NCBI GenBank assembly: GCA_019321725.1
Contig: CM033124.1
Span: forward strand, 2,170,001-2,234,000
Source: Paulownia fortunei
Taxonomy: Eukaryota; Streptophyta; Magnoliopsida; Lamiales; Paulowniaceae
Length of the DNA: 64,000 nucleotides
Reading direction: 5' to 3'
Positions within the stretch are counted from its first letter, which is position 1. Each line of letters begins with the position of its first letter. Under the pieces are notes generated by a model. That model searched no databases. It was not told the origin of the DNA and saw nothing but the letters and a program-made list of their open reading frames with translations. Below, in pieces: positions 50,260-62,636 of this stretch. The translations under genes were made by a program, and so were the position numbers.

Positions 50260-51386
50260 GTATTTTAAATTTTAATGAAGAAAGTAATATAGTGTATGCA
50301 GAATTCATTCGTGGTTGGATATGTAGGCTGAAGAGTCATTTTTCATGGTGCAGAGTGAACGAGGTACCAAAACTCTTGTTTGCTAAAGCAAAACTCAAAG
50401 GATTGCATGTGCACTGCACTGACTGTAGCAATCTAATTCCGAAGGACTGGAATGAGCGAAACTGGCTTAGAAAGAAATGAAGCATGCATCACGCCACTTT
50501 CTCCAAGGAAATGCAAGTAGAGGGTTCAACTCCAATTTATGCCACAGAGGTGGACTAAATTAATCGCTGAGTATTATACTACTAAGTTTTCATCACCTAA
50601 ACTTGCTACTAGTATGTCTCACATTTGGAGAAGTCAATTATGTAACTGGTCAATCAGTAGAATATCTGTGTCCAAAGTCTTCTATGAAAGTTTCTGGCAA
50701 TCGAGAAACACAGTTTGTGACAGGACGATAAAATTATTGTGAAGCCACAAGATGGTCCAAACTATGATGACCGTCCATGGCATGCAGGTACATCCAAAAA
50801 TGCAGAATTATAAATTCAATCTTAAAACCAGTACAGAGCCATAGCTGAGAAGATTTGAATGATTAAAATGAATGGAAAAAGGACTCAAACTTTATAAATT
50901 CTTGAATTCAGATTAAAACAAGCTTCACTCTATTACATTGTTACAGCAGATCCCACAATTCTCAACTATCTCATGATTTATTCTCTTCATTGACCCCACC
51001 CACCATTGTAAATATAAAAATCAAATACTCACTCTTAATCGGGAAATTCTAGTCCAGACCCAGTTTAGTCGACCTCAACCCAATCACCGCCAAATAGATT
51101 TAAACTCGTTATGTGGTTTCCACACTCCAAATTACACTTAAAACATGTGATTAATTGGGTTCGGCCACATGAATTATCAATCTTAATCAAGAAGCCACAA
51201 TTAAACATTCTCATGATCTCTACTAGTTTTTTGTCTCGAAAATCGTGAATGCAGAACTCATGAAATCATCAACGGCCACAGAAACTAAGAAGATTAAATC
51301 GAGAAAACAATCACATGATAGAGCTATCGAAACAACAGAATTGATCAGCAATCAAAATTGAAAATTCAAAAGCGCGGAAATCTTAC

Positions 51387-51530
51387 AGGAGACTTTGGGA
51401 AATCGGATCCGAGCAATGGCGTGAGATCGGACGGTGGAGGACGCCCGATCTCGAGTGGGGGAAACGGAGCAGATCCGTGCACCGACAAAAGAAACCGAAA
51501 AGCACGAAGCCGTTGCTCTCTCGTTTAACG
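51387..51530 (-). other. Probable 5' UTR exon of the kelch gene
   Basis: A GC-richer block typical of plant leaders ends in a good donor site (CTCCT|GTAAGAT on the minus strand, donor at 51386). The next acceptor before the start codon would be GCAG|GATAGCTCCAATGG near 46412. This gives a first intron of about 5 kb that holds the Copia insertion. The transcription start is a guess. The exon has no coding sequence of its own that I recognise. Confidence 0.55.
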
Positions 51531-53828
51531 TATGAGGGGTTTTGACAGTAGTGCGGTTGAATCTTGAAACAAGTCAGAGGGGTAGAATGGTCTTTTTGCT
51601 ACCTTTTCTTTTTTCTTTTTCCTTACATTGTTAAGGTTTAGGGTAAATGACAATTTATTATCCCAAACATAATAATTTTAGTATTTTATTTTTCATACAT
51701 AAAATTTAAATATTTTGCTCTCTCAAATTTAATTATTTTAATAATTTTTATTCTAAAAGTAAATTTTAAATACTTTATTATCTTAAATAGAGCATTTGTT
51801 ACGTCAATTTACATTTATTGTAATATTTTGCTTCTAATATTATTTTCAGACCAACTTTTCATCGGAGTACTTTTCTTTAATTGTTATCATTCGTTTTTGT
51901 CTGTCCTTCCACTCAATAATTGATAAAAATGATATTGTAATATTATTTTTATTATTGCTAATGCTAAAAATATAACAAATTGTGGTATATTTGCTCAAAT
52001 AGTATCATAGTACCCATTGCCATAATTTTATCATTGGCAATAAACAAGAAATATACAACATTTTTTCCTCATCTTTTGAGTGAACAAAACAGCTGATAAA
52101 GAGAATTTTGGTGAGAATTTGATCGAAAAATAACATTAATGGAGACAAAAATATTATAATAAATATAAGTAGAGAGGACCTGCTCAAAATTTGAGGGGGC
52201 AAAATGCTTAAAATTTATTTTTGAGGTAAAGTGTTAAAATTGATACATTTGGAGGATAAAGCATTTATCCTAAGGTTTATTCCAATGAATACACTGAAAT
52301 AATTGATAAAAATTGTGATAAATTATTGGATATAAATTGATTTATTAATAAATATTATGTATATTTTATTAAATTGTAAGAATGATATATTAATACACTA
52401 TAAAAAAAAGTATAATTTGATAGATAAATGAGTAAAATCATAGTAATATGACTAATATACTCTTTATAAATTCTTAATTTTTTTTCCTTTTTTGTTACTA
52501 TTCATTTTCTTCTCATTCTAGGCACAATTTATAAATCGATTTTCAACCACGCCATAATAGCAAACAAAAAATAATAGCAGAAAATAATGCAGTTTTTCAA
52601 TCTTTAAAGAGGGAATAGCCTAATATTGTCCAATAATTTTAGACAGAGAAATTAAATGCTACCAAGATAGCCCTCTACTCATTCATTCTTTTTTCATCAC
52701 CGTTCTTCTCCTTCTTTCATGGCCAACAAATTTCTTCTCAAGTTTTTTCTTCTTCCTTCCTTCCTTCTCTCTTTCTTTCTTTCTTTTCTCCTTTCTTTTT
52801 TCTCCTCTCAGTTTCCCTATTTTCTTCTCTCCTATTTCTTTTGTTTTTTTTTTCTATGTTTTTCCTCTTTTGTTTTACATTCTTTCCTTCCTCCATCGTC
52901 TTGGCTGCTGCCGCCGTCAGCCTCTCTCTTTCTTCTTCCTTTTTTTTTTCTCCCTCTTTTCTTCTCCTCATATTGAAATGGGAAAAAAAGGATTTCCAAA
53001 TTGATGAAGAGGTTACAAAATCAATTGTCTGATGGGCAAAGGAAGCAATTTCACATTAACTTTTAAGGATAAAAATGACAATTCCTACATCAGTTTATAA
53101 CTTGGACTAGACTTGATTATTGGATCTCACCCATAGATGAGATTCATATTTAGGTAACTTTTTAAAATTACACTGGGCCAAAAATATCACAGGAACCAAA
53201 TCCAATAAAGTATACACAAAATTAGGCCGAACCGAATATTAAATTCGGACTTATTTTGAAAAGTAAATAAGGCCCTAATAATAAAATTTTATAACTACAA
53301 TAAATATTTATTACATATTTAAATATATAGAAACATCGAAGCAAAACATTAATTCAAATAATAGTGTTTATATGAAGAGTATTTTAGCTATTTACTCAAT
53401 TTATTTCCATTCGTATTATTCATTACTATTTAACCAACATATGAATGGAATGAATTCAAGGAATTTTGATTCAATTCCTTCTTTGTTCCTTTGGTGTACC
53501 CAAACTTAGAAAATATTCATACAATTCATACAAATAATCCCCTTAATAATACTTATCAATTCTCATTAATCAAGGTCTCATTCAAAATAGTAATTGAGTC
53601 TAAGTTAGGGCGAAGTTTATTTTTTCGGTACAATTGAATTTGAGTCAAGATCAAACATTTAGTCTCCATATCAATTTATAAATTGAATATTTTGATTTAA
53701 TAAGACTCAACTTAAAATAGGTTCGACTTCTAAGAAATATAACATGTAACAATTAGTTTTGTGAAAAAAAATATTATCTACTTACTTGTAAATTAGTATA
53801 TAAATTCTATAATTATTATAATCTTTTA
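51531..53828. other. Intergenic sequence with a long polypyrimidine tract
   Basis: This is the upstream region of the kelch gene, then AT-rich DNA. 52690-52970 is an almost pure C/T tract on the plus strand (Phe/Leu/Ser-rich in translation, Lys/Arg/Glu-rich on the other strand). The reading frames in both directions here are composition artefacts. No gene is seen. Confidence 0.6.
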
Positions 53829-54350
53829 AGGTCTGTTTGCTTGCATTATGGGATTGAGACTAATTAATTCCCTTCGGATATAGCAGTCCAATAATAGGTA
53901 TCCAATTCGACCCATTAATTTATTTGGTTGTAAAATATTTCAAATTGGATATCATACTTTGTAATCTATATTTTGTTTGGTTGGATAAGTTGTCTTGGGT
54001 GATAACCCATATTTTTACCTTTATGCCCTTATTTTTTCATATCAAATTTCTTTTATCCCCAAACAAGAATTGGGGATCTAAATTCCCAATTCAGCCACAA
54101 TCCCTTCAAAACCCACGACAGTGAAGAGGCATTGTCTTGATTACTACTATGAAGTGTTGATACGACGGCTTTTTAAAGCAATCACATTTAGATAACCTCA
54201 ATTTCTTCAGCAAAAATCGTTTATTAGACTGGTAAAGTCCAATTTTTTCTTGAAATTTTAACCTAAGTCCTGGATATGAACTGTAAGGAAACTTTGTGCT
54301 CAATCTTTGCCATGTTTTTCGCTGTTTTTCTGATGAATGTATGAATATAT

Positions 54351-54575
54351 GTTGTTGTGGAAACTTGGGCTCCAACAATCGTTTGTGATTTTTTTTTAAA
54401 TATATTTTTTTTGGGTTGACATTAACTAGGGTTCCAACAAAATGCCTTTTACCTATATGTTGTTGTGGAAACTAGGGTTGACTTATATATTGTTGATTGA
54501 TTTATATGCCTTTTTTTGATTGATTTATATGTTATTTGTGGAAACTAGGGTTCCAACAAAATGCCTTTTACCTAT
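54351..54575. repeat. Short imperfect repeats within the Harbinger element
   Basis: The segment 'ctagggttccaacaaaatgc' plus 'cttttacctat' appears at 54426-54456 and again at 54545-54575. Related 'ttgttgtggaaact' and 'gattgatttatatg' units lie around and between them. This is a local tandem expansion of about 119 bp. Confidence 0.7.
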
Positions 54576-55337
54576 TGCTGAGTTAATGTAAATTTTGAAA
54601 TTTTTTGAAACTTAGGTTCTTATCTTTGAACATAATTTTATAATTATACATTGTATCTGTAAATTGTTACAAATTCAAGTAACTAGGACTACTGTTTTTG
54701 TTATGGGAATAATTAGATGTGTTGTGGCTACTGTTTTTTGATGGTGTAAAATTTGATGGGTTTAGGAAAAGTTATACTAATTTGCTATTTATTGATTAAT
54801 TTCTTTGGTTTCTATTTTATGCAGTGAAAATCTTTTCAAAAACCAAAGAAAATACAAACTGCAACGTCTGGGTTGTCAACACTACGAGTAAGAGCATAAA
54901 GTATTTTGGCATTTGGTTGTCTTGTTCAATTTGGGTTTTTACATTTATGCATTCCAATAACTGTGTGAGAGTAAAGTATTTGGGTGTTACCTATAGTATC
55001 TTTTAGCAATTATGTCATTTTCTTTTTCTGGTTTTTGCTATATTTTTATGACTCATTTGAATTAGTTGTATTTGAATGGTGACGAATTATATTCTTGTTC
55101 ATTACATGTTATTGGAATTACCAAATTCATTTTGCTTAGTCATTTATATTTTTTAATTAATGTTAATAACACATGGAGTCATGAATTGATGCACACTTTA
55201 AATCATGATGTATTGAGTGGATACCTAAACCATATAGAACACCTTGTTATTGGTTACAATTACGTGTCATTATTTGATCATAATCCAAATATTTGAACCA
55301 TAGTGTTGAGAAGTAATGTACTTATGTAGTATCAACG

Positions 55338-55773
55338 AACAAGTCATCTTTATCCGATCACACAAATGGACATCCATCTTCAATGCCTAAGCTATGTGAT
55401 TGTGGATTGGAAGTAGCCTTACATACATTATGGACACCTTCAAACTCAGGGCGTAGATTTTGAAGTTGCCTGGATACGGGTTTGTAACCATTTATGTAAG
55501 TTGTGTTAAAACATATGTTCATTCTAATTATTTGTCACACACCAATACCACAACAATTGAGATTTCTACTGCAGGGCTGTAGGTGTGGTTTCTTTGAATG
55601 GTATGATCTTGAGATGTGCAGGAGATCAACTCAGATCATTCCGGGAATGTTAAAGAGAATTAATACACAAGAAACAACTATTAATCATCTCAAAAGGAGG
55701 GAGAGAAAATATATTTTGGCATTAATCATTTCTTGGATTTTAATTGGTGTTATACTAGGCTATGCCAATTAAT
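55338..55773 (+). pseudogene. GRF-type zinc-finger protein remnant with C-terminal membrane segment
   Basis: The first exon region (about 55338-55483) translates to STNKSSLSDH...PKLCDCGLEVALHTLWTPSNSGRRF, then an in-frame TGA, then SCLDTGL. After an intron (donor near 55483, acceptor ACTGCAG at about 55575) it continues GCRCGFFEWYDLEMCRRSTQIIPGML, a charged coil-like stretch, and a hydrophobic end (LALIISWILIGVILGYAN). CxCG, a second Cys, then CGFFEW match the GRF zinc finger found in many small plant proteins; a C-terminal membrane segment is frequent there. The stop falls exactly where the family has a second aromatic residue after RRF, so the gene is broken. It lies inside the Harbinger element. 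Function unknown. Confidence 0.6.
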
Positions 55774-56864
55774 TATTTTTGTGATGTATGTTGCCAGTTG
55801 TTATCTCAATTTTTTTGTGCCCGGAAATGTATTTATTCATACAACAAGGATTAGTGTTTATCTAGTTTGTTGCTCCCTAGTCTTGAATGTTTGACTTCTA
55901 TGTGATGAAGCTTATTTACATCTTGTAACCATATATGCTTTTTGTATAAAGATAATATGAAAATGTCTGACGTATGATAATTCAATATTAATTTGAATGA
56001 ATTGATGACTGAAATGTTAAGTAGCATTCAACCATTATCTTCTACTTGGTGTCAATGTAATGGATGTGTCATTAATATTTAATTGAGAATCATATTATGA
56101 CAACATTTACACATGCACATTATTTTCAATATTGACCATCTTTATTGCATTAGAATGACAACAGTCTAGTTTCAATTATTACATTCAATGGCATTGACCA
56201 CAGATTGCATTAGAATGACAATAGTCTTGTTTTAATTAATGCAACAATGGTAGTCAAACAACTGCCTCACTTGCCAGCATTTAAAACAACCACTTACCAG
56301 CATTTAAGTAGGCCACTTACTAGCATTTAAGTGTTCATTCTATTTTGTTTTAATTGATATTTATCATAGGATCTCTTCACTCCCCCATTATAGTCACTTT
56401 GAGAGTTGGTCTTTCCTTAAAGTTTAGATAAAAATTTGAGTATTTCACTACTTCTCCAGTCGTTTTCTCAGGTAAGTTTTATTTTCTTTTATGTTAACAT
56501 GCTTTAGTAATATATTCCTATGTTTAGGAAATTGTTGTTGGATCTTTTAAAATAGAGGCTTCACTCTATGTTTATGCTTAATATATTCATTTTTATTTTT
56601 TTTAAATAGTACATAATTATTTTTTGGAAGGAAATTGAATTGTTGGGTTGGAATCAGATTTGTGACATTATGATGTTTGTTGTACAAATAATTAGAATCC
56701 ACTTTACTATTTATGCTTTGGGTGGTGTGTATCATTTAATTTGAAGCATAATTAAGCATTTAAATTATTATGAAAGATGAAAAAGAGTTTAAGAGACATT
56801 AAATGTCTCTGTGTTACTTGTTATTTGTCTGTGATTATGTTGCTCAGGTGTTGGTCAGTTAATT

Positions 56865-57573
56865 ATGCCTCGCATAAGAAATCAGATCATTTAGAACATG
56901 TTCCTTGGTGTTGGTTGGACATTTGAAGAGGAGGAATTCCTATATGATAAGTTATTTAGGTCCATCCAAAATCATCGCTTGTCTGATCCCATTGTGTGAA
57001 TAATTTATTAGAAAGATTAGCAACATGGATGACATGTTCATTCTGCAAACATTTCTGTGTCACCAAAATAAAAATAAAGTCCAAATTTTCAAAGCTCAAT
57101 ACCATGCATTTCAAAGTTACATTCAGACACCTAGGGTTGAGTATGCTATGGATCGAAACCAGGTGCGAGTGGATGGCCATTATTGGGACCATATTGGCAG
57201 GGTAAAATTTGGTAACTATGTATATAAGTTTTACTTAATGATCCCTGTAAATATGTTTAATCATCTATTTACATTCAACTTATAAATTGTGATTTTGTAA
57301 TGTAAGAGAGTACTCAACAAAGGTACTTTAAGACCAATGGTTTTCATTACTATGAAACTACGCTACATGTATTCCAGTTTGAGAATGCTGTTGAGATTGA
57401 TTTCGGAGATGTCCCTGGATATGCTGTTGATCATCCTCTATTGGTTGATGATGACCCCTCAGATAATGAAGTGGAGGAAGAAGATGAAGGTCAGACAGAT
57501 GATGAAGGTGGCTCAGATGGTCAAGCAAACTCCGGTGTTGAGGATGGGTAATTGTGTTTCAAATGTAGACTAA
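56865..57573 (+). pseudogene. Myb/SANT-like domain gene remnant 1
   Basis: Pieces in different frames give MPRIRNQII, VGWTFEEEEFLYDKLFRSIQNHRL, then FKAQYHAFQSYIQTPRVEYAMDRNQVRVDGHYWDHI and, after an intron-like gap near 57210-57310, YFKTNGFHYYETTLHVFQFENAV followed by a very acidic tail (57440-57550). This order (W-T-x-E-E start, long helix, x-D-x-x-W-D-x-x-I, then K-x-x-G-x-x-Y-x-x-L-x-x-x-F) is that of plant Myb/SANT-like (Myb_DNA-bind_3) proteins. An early TAG and frame changes suggest it is broken, unless introns explain some of them. Confidence 0.55.
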
Positions 57574-58223
57574 GTTATACTATGATTTTGTAATGGTTGA
57601 AACACTCATGTTTTTTTATGTTTGACTAAGTTATGCTATGTTTTATGTAGACTATTCTATGCTATAGTTTTGTTTGACTGAGGATTGTTGATGCATGGAT
57701 GTAGGAGTAATTTTCTCAGTCAAGTAGAATTTTGGATATTAAGTATGTCTGTTTTATTATATATTAGTGTTTTTATATAAAAAAGTGTACTTGTTGCATT
57801 AAGAATATTTGTTTTATTATAATATGTGTTAGTTAGCATTGTGGCTGCATTACTATAGACCAAAAGCTGTGATTCAAGCTTGGATATGTCCCTAGATAGA
57901 CTATTGATGCCCTGGATGGAATATATTCCCTTCAGAGTCTAACATTAGTTTTTTCAAAGTTGCACGATTGAATTCTTGACCATCTACTATTGTATTCAGA
58001 TCAAATATTTTTGTCCTCTCGTACCACTTTAATCAAGAATATAATCTTCTTGAATGACAAGTAAAAAAAACTAGACTTGCAAATTTTCCACCAAACCATC
58101 TATTACTTATATGGACTATGCATCTACCTTGCATATTTATATACAACTTATGTGCAGGCACATATCGATAACAGCTTCATTCTGATCAATATATCATCTT
58201 ACCTGTTAAATAAGTTATTATCA

Positions 58224-59107
58224 TGCCACCAAAACCATTTCCAAAAGGTGCAATCTGTCGAGTCAAGGTGTTCTACAACTCCAAATGGACCAAGAAAGTG
58301 GACATAAAATTTATTGAAGTCCTAGTTGAGCAGGCAATGGAGGGAAATTTTTGAGTTGGCCGGCAAAATGCACATGCAATTCTAACAGCCATGACCGATG
58401 TAAACAAGCAATTCCAGACTAAGTTTGACTATGAATGTTATGTTTTGAGGACAAAGAAACTTCATAAGTGGTACCGAGTGTCAACTGGATCATTCATTTG
58501 AGTGGTGTAAACTACAATCCATTTTCACACAATGTCCAATGCGACCAAGCATTATGGGACTATATATGCAGGGTTCGTTATCTCAAACCTTCATAATTTA
58601 CTCTTGTGCACACAGTATTTAATTGATAAATTATGTCTAAATAATTTAGAATTTTACACATATAGACTTATGTTAGTGTAAATGTAATGTTCCTATTGAT
58701 AAAAATTTAATATCTCACGTTTAGAAGGAGAAGCTGGGAATGGCCTATATGATATAAGGTGAAAGTGAGTTTGCTGCTTTACGGTGTATATTTAAAAAGG
58801 CAATGACTCCATGAGCTATAATTCTGAAGAAGACATCATTAAAATTTCAAGTGATCATGAAGGGGATGAAGCCGATGGGACTGTATATAACGGACAACAG
58901 CTACTTGGAATTGAAGACAAGTCTGACAATACTAAAAATTCATTTTGGAACGAGTTAGCATGGTATGTTTCTAACTCCACAAGTGAAGCATCTGTGCCCG
59001 AAATTGATCCTCAATTTATCATGCGTTCAACGATAGTAGAGAAAAAAAAAGAGTTGAAAAATCCAATGTTCGAAGCTGGTCCGAGTTCTCGTTCTGCAAG
59101 TGTTTAG
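58224..59107 (+). pseudogene. Myb/SANT-like domain gene remnant 2
   Basis: From 58224 the plus strand encodes MPPKPFPKGAICRVKVFYNS, WTKKVDIKFIEVLVEQAMEGN, NAHAILTAMTDVNKQFQTKFDYECYVLRTKKLHKWYRV and, in a shifted frame, SGVNYNPFSHNVQCDQALWDYICR. That is a nearly full Myb_DNA-bind_3 domain. After a gap (intron or decay) come KEKLGMAYMI and an acidic C-terminal region (58811-59107) starting at SYNSEEDIIKISSDHEGDEADG. A stop after GNF and a frame change inside the domain break it. It is separate from remnant 1 and diverged from it. Confidence 0.6.
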
Positions 59108-59715
59108 CTGCCACAAAGCTTCAGTGCATCAAACTTACCTTTGAAAATGTCTTGAGGGATTGTGATGTGTGTTGGATAAGAATGGTAATGAATGTGAAGA
59201 TCTTCATAATACAAGCATGATTTGTTATGGTTTGCACTAGTCTATCCATGGTAGTTTTTTTTTTTTTTTGATCCAGTATTAGGTTATGGTGTTGGTCAGG
59301 TGTTTTTCATCCTACCTATATGTATGGTTAGTTAACTTCAATATACTATGAATGGTTTGTGTATGTTCCAAAAATATTGGTAATGGTATTATTAGACTGT
59401 AAGTAATAAAAGTTATGTTTTTTCATATGGTGTTGGTTGATATGTGTAGTTCCAATTGTCATTAAGCCAAGTGCATATTAATTTAACATATTTATCAAGT
59501 TTGGTGTTATGAAAACATATACCAAAATCATTCCAGTGTATGCTGATTTTACATTTTTGCCACAACTTTAGGCTGCTAACAAGATAATTTAAATAAGTCA
59601 AGTTGCAATTTGCTTAATACATATATAACCCTCCTACACAATAATGCAGTTGGCCATCCAAAAAGGGGGTATTCAAGTAATTTGAATTAGTACGATCGTT
59701 ATTATATAATTCCAT

Positions 59716-60753
59716 TCACAAACTGTCAGCCAGCTTCATCCTTGCAAATTCAGCTCTAGCCTCATCTGGCAAGCTAAATAAAAGTTTCAAATCTTCAGTG
59801 TTCTTCACCAACAGCTTCAAAACCAACAACTTTTGTTGTAGACTAAGCTCATCTATGTTCGCAACCATTGCAAAAACTTTATTTCTTGCATTTTAGATGT
59901 CATACTCATATCCAATCCTCTTTGCAATATCACCTAATCTGACATCGCTATTTTGGCAGAAGTTGCCAAAAATCGCTTAAATGGGATCTAAAGTATCCAT
60001 ATATTTTCTTTTCTTCCCATTACTCTTCTTTCCTAATGCACTACCTTCAGGTTGACATACAGACATGGTCTCTGTTTCATCATGAAAACCCTCAAACATA
60101 TGGTCAAACTCTTCATGAATTTCGGTATCCTTTGCAGTGGATCCATTGAGCACTTGGTTGACTGCTTCCACAAAATCTTCAGCTTGATCACTTGTGGCCT
60201 TATCTTTCCCAAAAATCTCACGTCAATTGTGATAATAGGGCCACGACTTGAACCTCATAAGACGAGCATTTGCATCAACCTAAAGCGCAAAACAACAGCT
60301 AAATAACAATCCAACACCATGAAAATTTTTCAACCGGATATGCTTAAATATGTATATTAATTTGCTTAAAATTAAATATATGTTTACCTTCAAATACGAA
60401 TCCCATGCCTCATCATGAGCCTATATCATTTTTGTTGTGTCATTCCACCCTATCCCACTGCGTGATAACATGGAAAGAAGACTGCTATAATTCTTTTTCC
60501 ATACATGAATCTTCTAGTTGATGTGTGGAATTGCTCTAAGATCTGTGCCCGAAAATGTTTTCACCATTTCTTGTTCCAATACTTGCAAATAGCCAATTTT
60601 AAAACCATTTTCAGATTTCCACCCATTAGCGATAATGTCCTTCAAAGCCGCAATCAACACCTCTTCCTCTCGTTGACTCCAACTCCTGCTCTTCTTGTCA
60701 TTTTTTTTGCGACTACCACGTGTAAGTTTGCTGTTTGTTGCTTCCATCACCAA
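59716..60753 (-). pseudogene. Harbinger Myb/SANT accessory protein remnant
   Basis: Exon 1 from about 60753: MEATNSK, basic stretch, then RSWSQREEEVLIAALKDIIANGWKSENGFKIGYLQVLEQEMVKTFSGTDLRAIPHIN. It continues past a TAG with KIHVWKKNYSSLLSMLSRSGIGWNDTTKMI, another TAG, and AHDEAWDSYLK. An intron follows (donor near 60386, acceptor near 60280). Exon 2 reads VDANARLMRFKSWPYYHN, a TGA, REIFGKDKA, and an end with AEFARMKLADSL. This is the DNA-binding partner protein encoded beside the transposase in PIF/Harbinger elements. At least four in-frame stops make it non-functional. Confidence 0.85.
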
Positions 60754-61208
60754 TTTAGATTTTCCAATCTAACTCTTCAATACCACAATCCTAAAATATG
60801 CACATGCAAATATTAAGAAATATTGGCCAAAAAATTAGCCATACAAGTAGATTCCAAAAATTAACATTATTTGTACCATTGAAACCTAATAAACAATTCT
60901 CACATTCACACAAATTATTTGAGAATATGTTACCATTAATGCAACACCAAACTTTAGCATAAGACCAACATCAAAACTATAATGTGCATAATACAAACAA
61001 CTTTCTAATAAAACAGTGTACAATACTTTGGAGAACCATGTAAATCTCATTCAATTAAAAAACATGTGTTCATCAACTTCCAATGGTATAACTAGACCAA
61101 ATCACTAGTACAAATCTCATAAAACGAGATAAGAAACATAATTTTGAGGGATAATAGTACACTAATTTTCTTAATGAAAATTATTACATTCAAGCTTATC
61201 ACAAATTT

Positions 61209-62636
61209 CTAACCAATCCTAAAGTCTCTCCACTCATTAAACATAGAACGAGCTAATTGATCTCTCCAATTAGACCATGCTTGTGATAACTCGACAGTGT
61301 CTATAATGTTAGTGGCACCATTTTCTTCGTGGTTAAGTTTTAGGTCATCATTTACCAAGTGCTCTAACGGATCAACGGGCATCTCAGACCGAATAAAGTT
61401 ATGTAATAGAGCACACGCCATGATCATTCTATTTTGGATCTTAATTAGATAAAATGTTTGATTTCATAGAATTGCCCAACGCTTTTTCAAAAGCCTAAAA
61501 GTTCATTCAATCACATTGCGAGCTTTGGAGTGATTTATTGAAGAATTCTTTATAATTTTGTGGAATCAATGATCCCTCACCCCTATCATCTAGATGGTAT
61601 CCGACACCTTTGCCTAGAGTTAGGAATCCTTCTTCATTTGTGTAACCATTATCACACAAGTAAAAGTTACCTGTGAACATCAAGTTTTGGAAGATGGTTT
61701 GATAGTTTGAAAAATCACAAAAAAATTGGGTACCGTCATAAAAAAAGAATTTGTACTTTATGAAATAATACCTTGGGGCACTTTTAATCCATTAAGCCTA
61801 CTGATTGCATCACGCAAAACTCTAGAGTCCCAGCTGAACCTTTCCAACCAGTTAGCATATAAATAAATTTCATATTGCAATCACATATACCAAGTACGAT
61901 AACGACTATATCATTTTTTCTTGTTCTATATCTTGCCTTATCAGCCTCAGCCACCTTCACTTTGATATAAGTATCATCTAAATCACCTAAACAACCCTAC
62001 AATTTAGAAGTTTTTTGCCAAACTTAGAACTTAGTTTTTGAGTTATAATTAGTAAACATATTGTATTAAAGTATAATTTTGTAATATTTAGTTATTACTT
62101 GTACGTAACATCTAATTTTTTTTTACCTTAAACCATTTCCATCTAGCATTTGTGCAATCATCATCAACTGGTTCAGGAGTAACAAGAAGTAGAGTGTGAA
62201 GCTTTAGTACTGCATTCAAGACAGCATGGAAATGCTTGCTAACTGTTTGGCTAGATCGTTAGAAATCAAATCGCACAACCCTAATTTTTTTATGATGGGC
62301 CAACACAGATAGAAATAGGGCAACTTTTTCACTAATAGAGACATATCTAGAATCTAGAAGCCCTCCAACATGCTGTAAGAGGTAACATAGCCTAGCAAAA
62401 GCACCACGCATCATCCTTAAATTGTCAAGACAATCGACATCACTAAGTGTAATAAGGTCTTGTAAATGTTCTACTTGTTTTAGTATCCTATCTGCCAGTT
62501 GATTTCGATATTTATTGAGAAATCACCTCACAAATAGGTTCAATAGGAAAAAACTTTCAAGCATAATTTCCTCGACAATTAGAAATATCTCTACCCTTCT
62601 CCTTGCAATTTCAACCATCAAAGTTGCATGTGCCAT
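61209..62636 (-). pseudogene. PIF/Harbinger DDE transposase remnant
   Basis: Read from about 62636: a helical N-terminal region (LCYLLQHVGGLLDSRYVSISEKVALFL, then RSSQTVSKHFHAVLNAVLKLH), then the catalytic core. The first Asp is in GCLGDLDDTYIKV. Next come GWKGSA and, after a frameshift, DSRVLRDAI. The second Asp is in LCDNGYTNEEGFL. The third acidic residue is the Glu of ARNVIE, followed by TFRLLKKRWAIL and ACALLHNFIR near the end. These are the family's DDE signatures in order. Stops follow LLNLFVR, VVRFDF, ARNVIE and RWAIL, and at least one frameshift lies between GWKGSA and DSRVL, so the enzyme cannot be made. An intron of usual position is plausible near 61770-61690. Confidence 0.88.

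Noticed and set aside
52719..52976. Overlapping Phe/Leu-rich (plus) and Lys/Glu-rich (minus) frames
   Set aside because: Both are produced by the polypyrimidine tract; neither has a plausible protein architecture.
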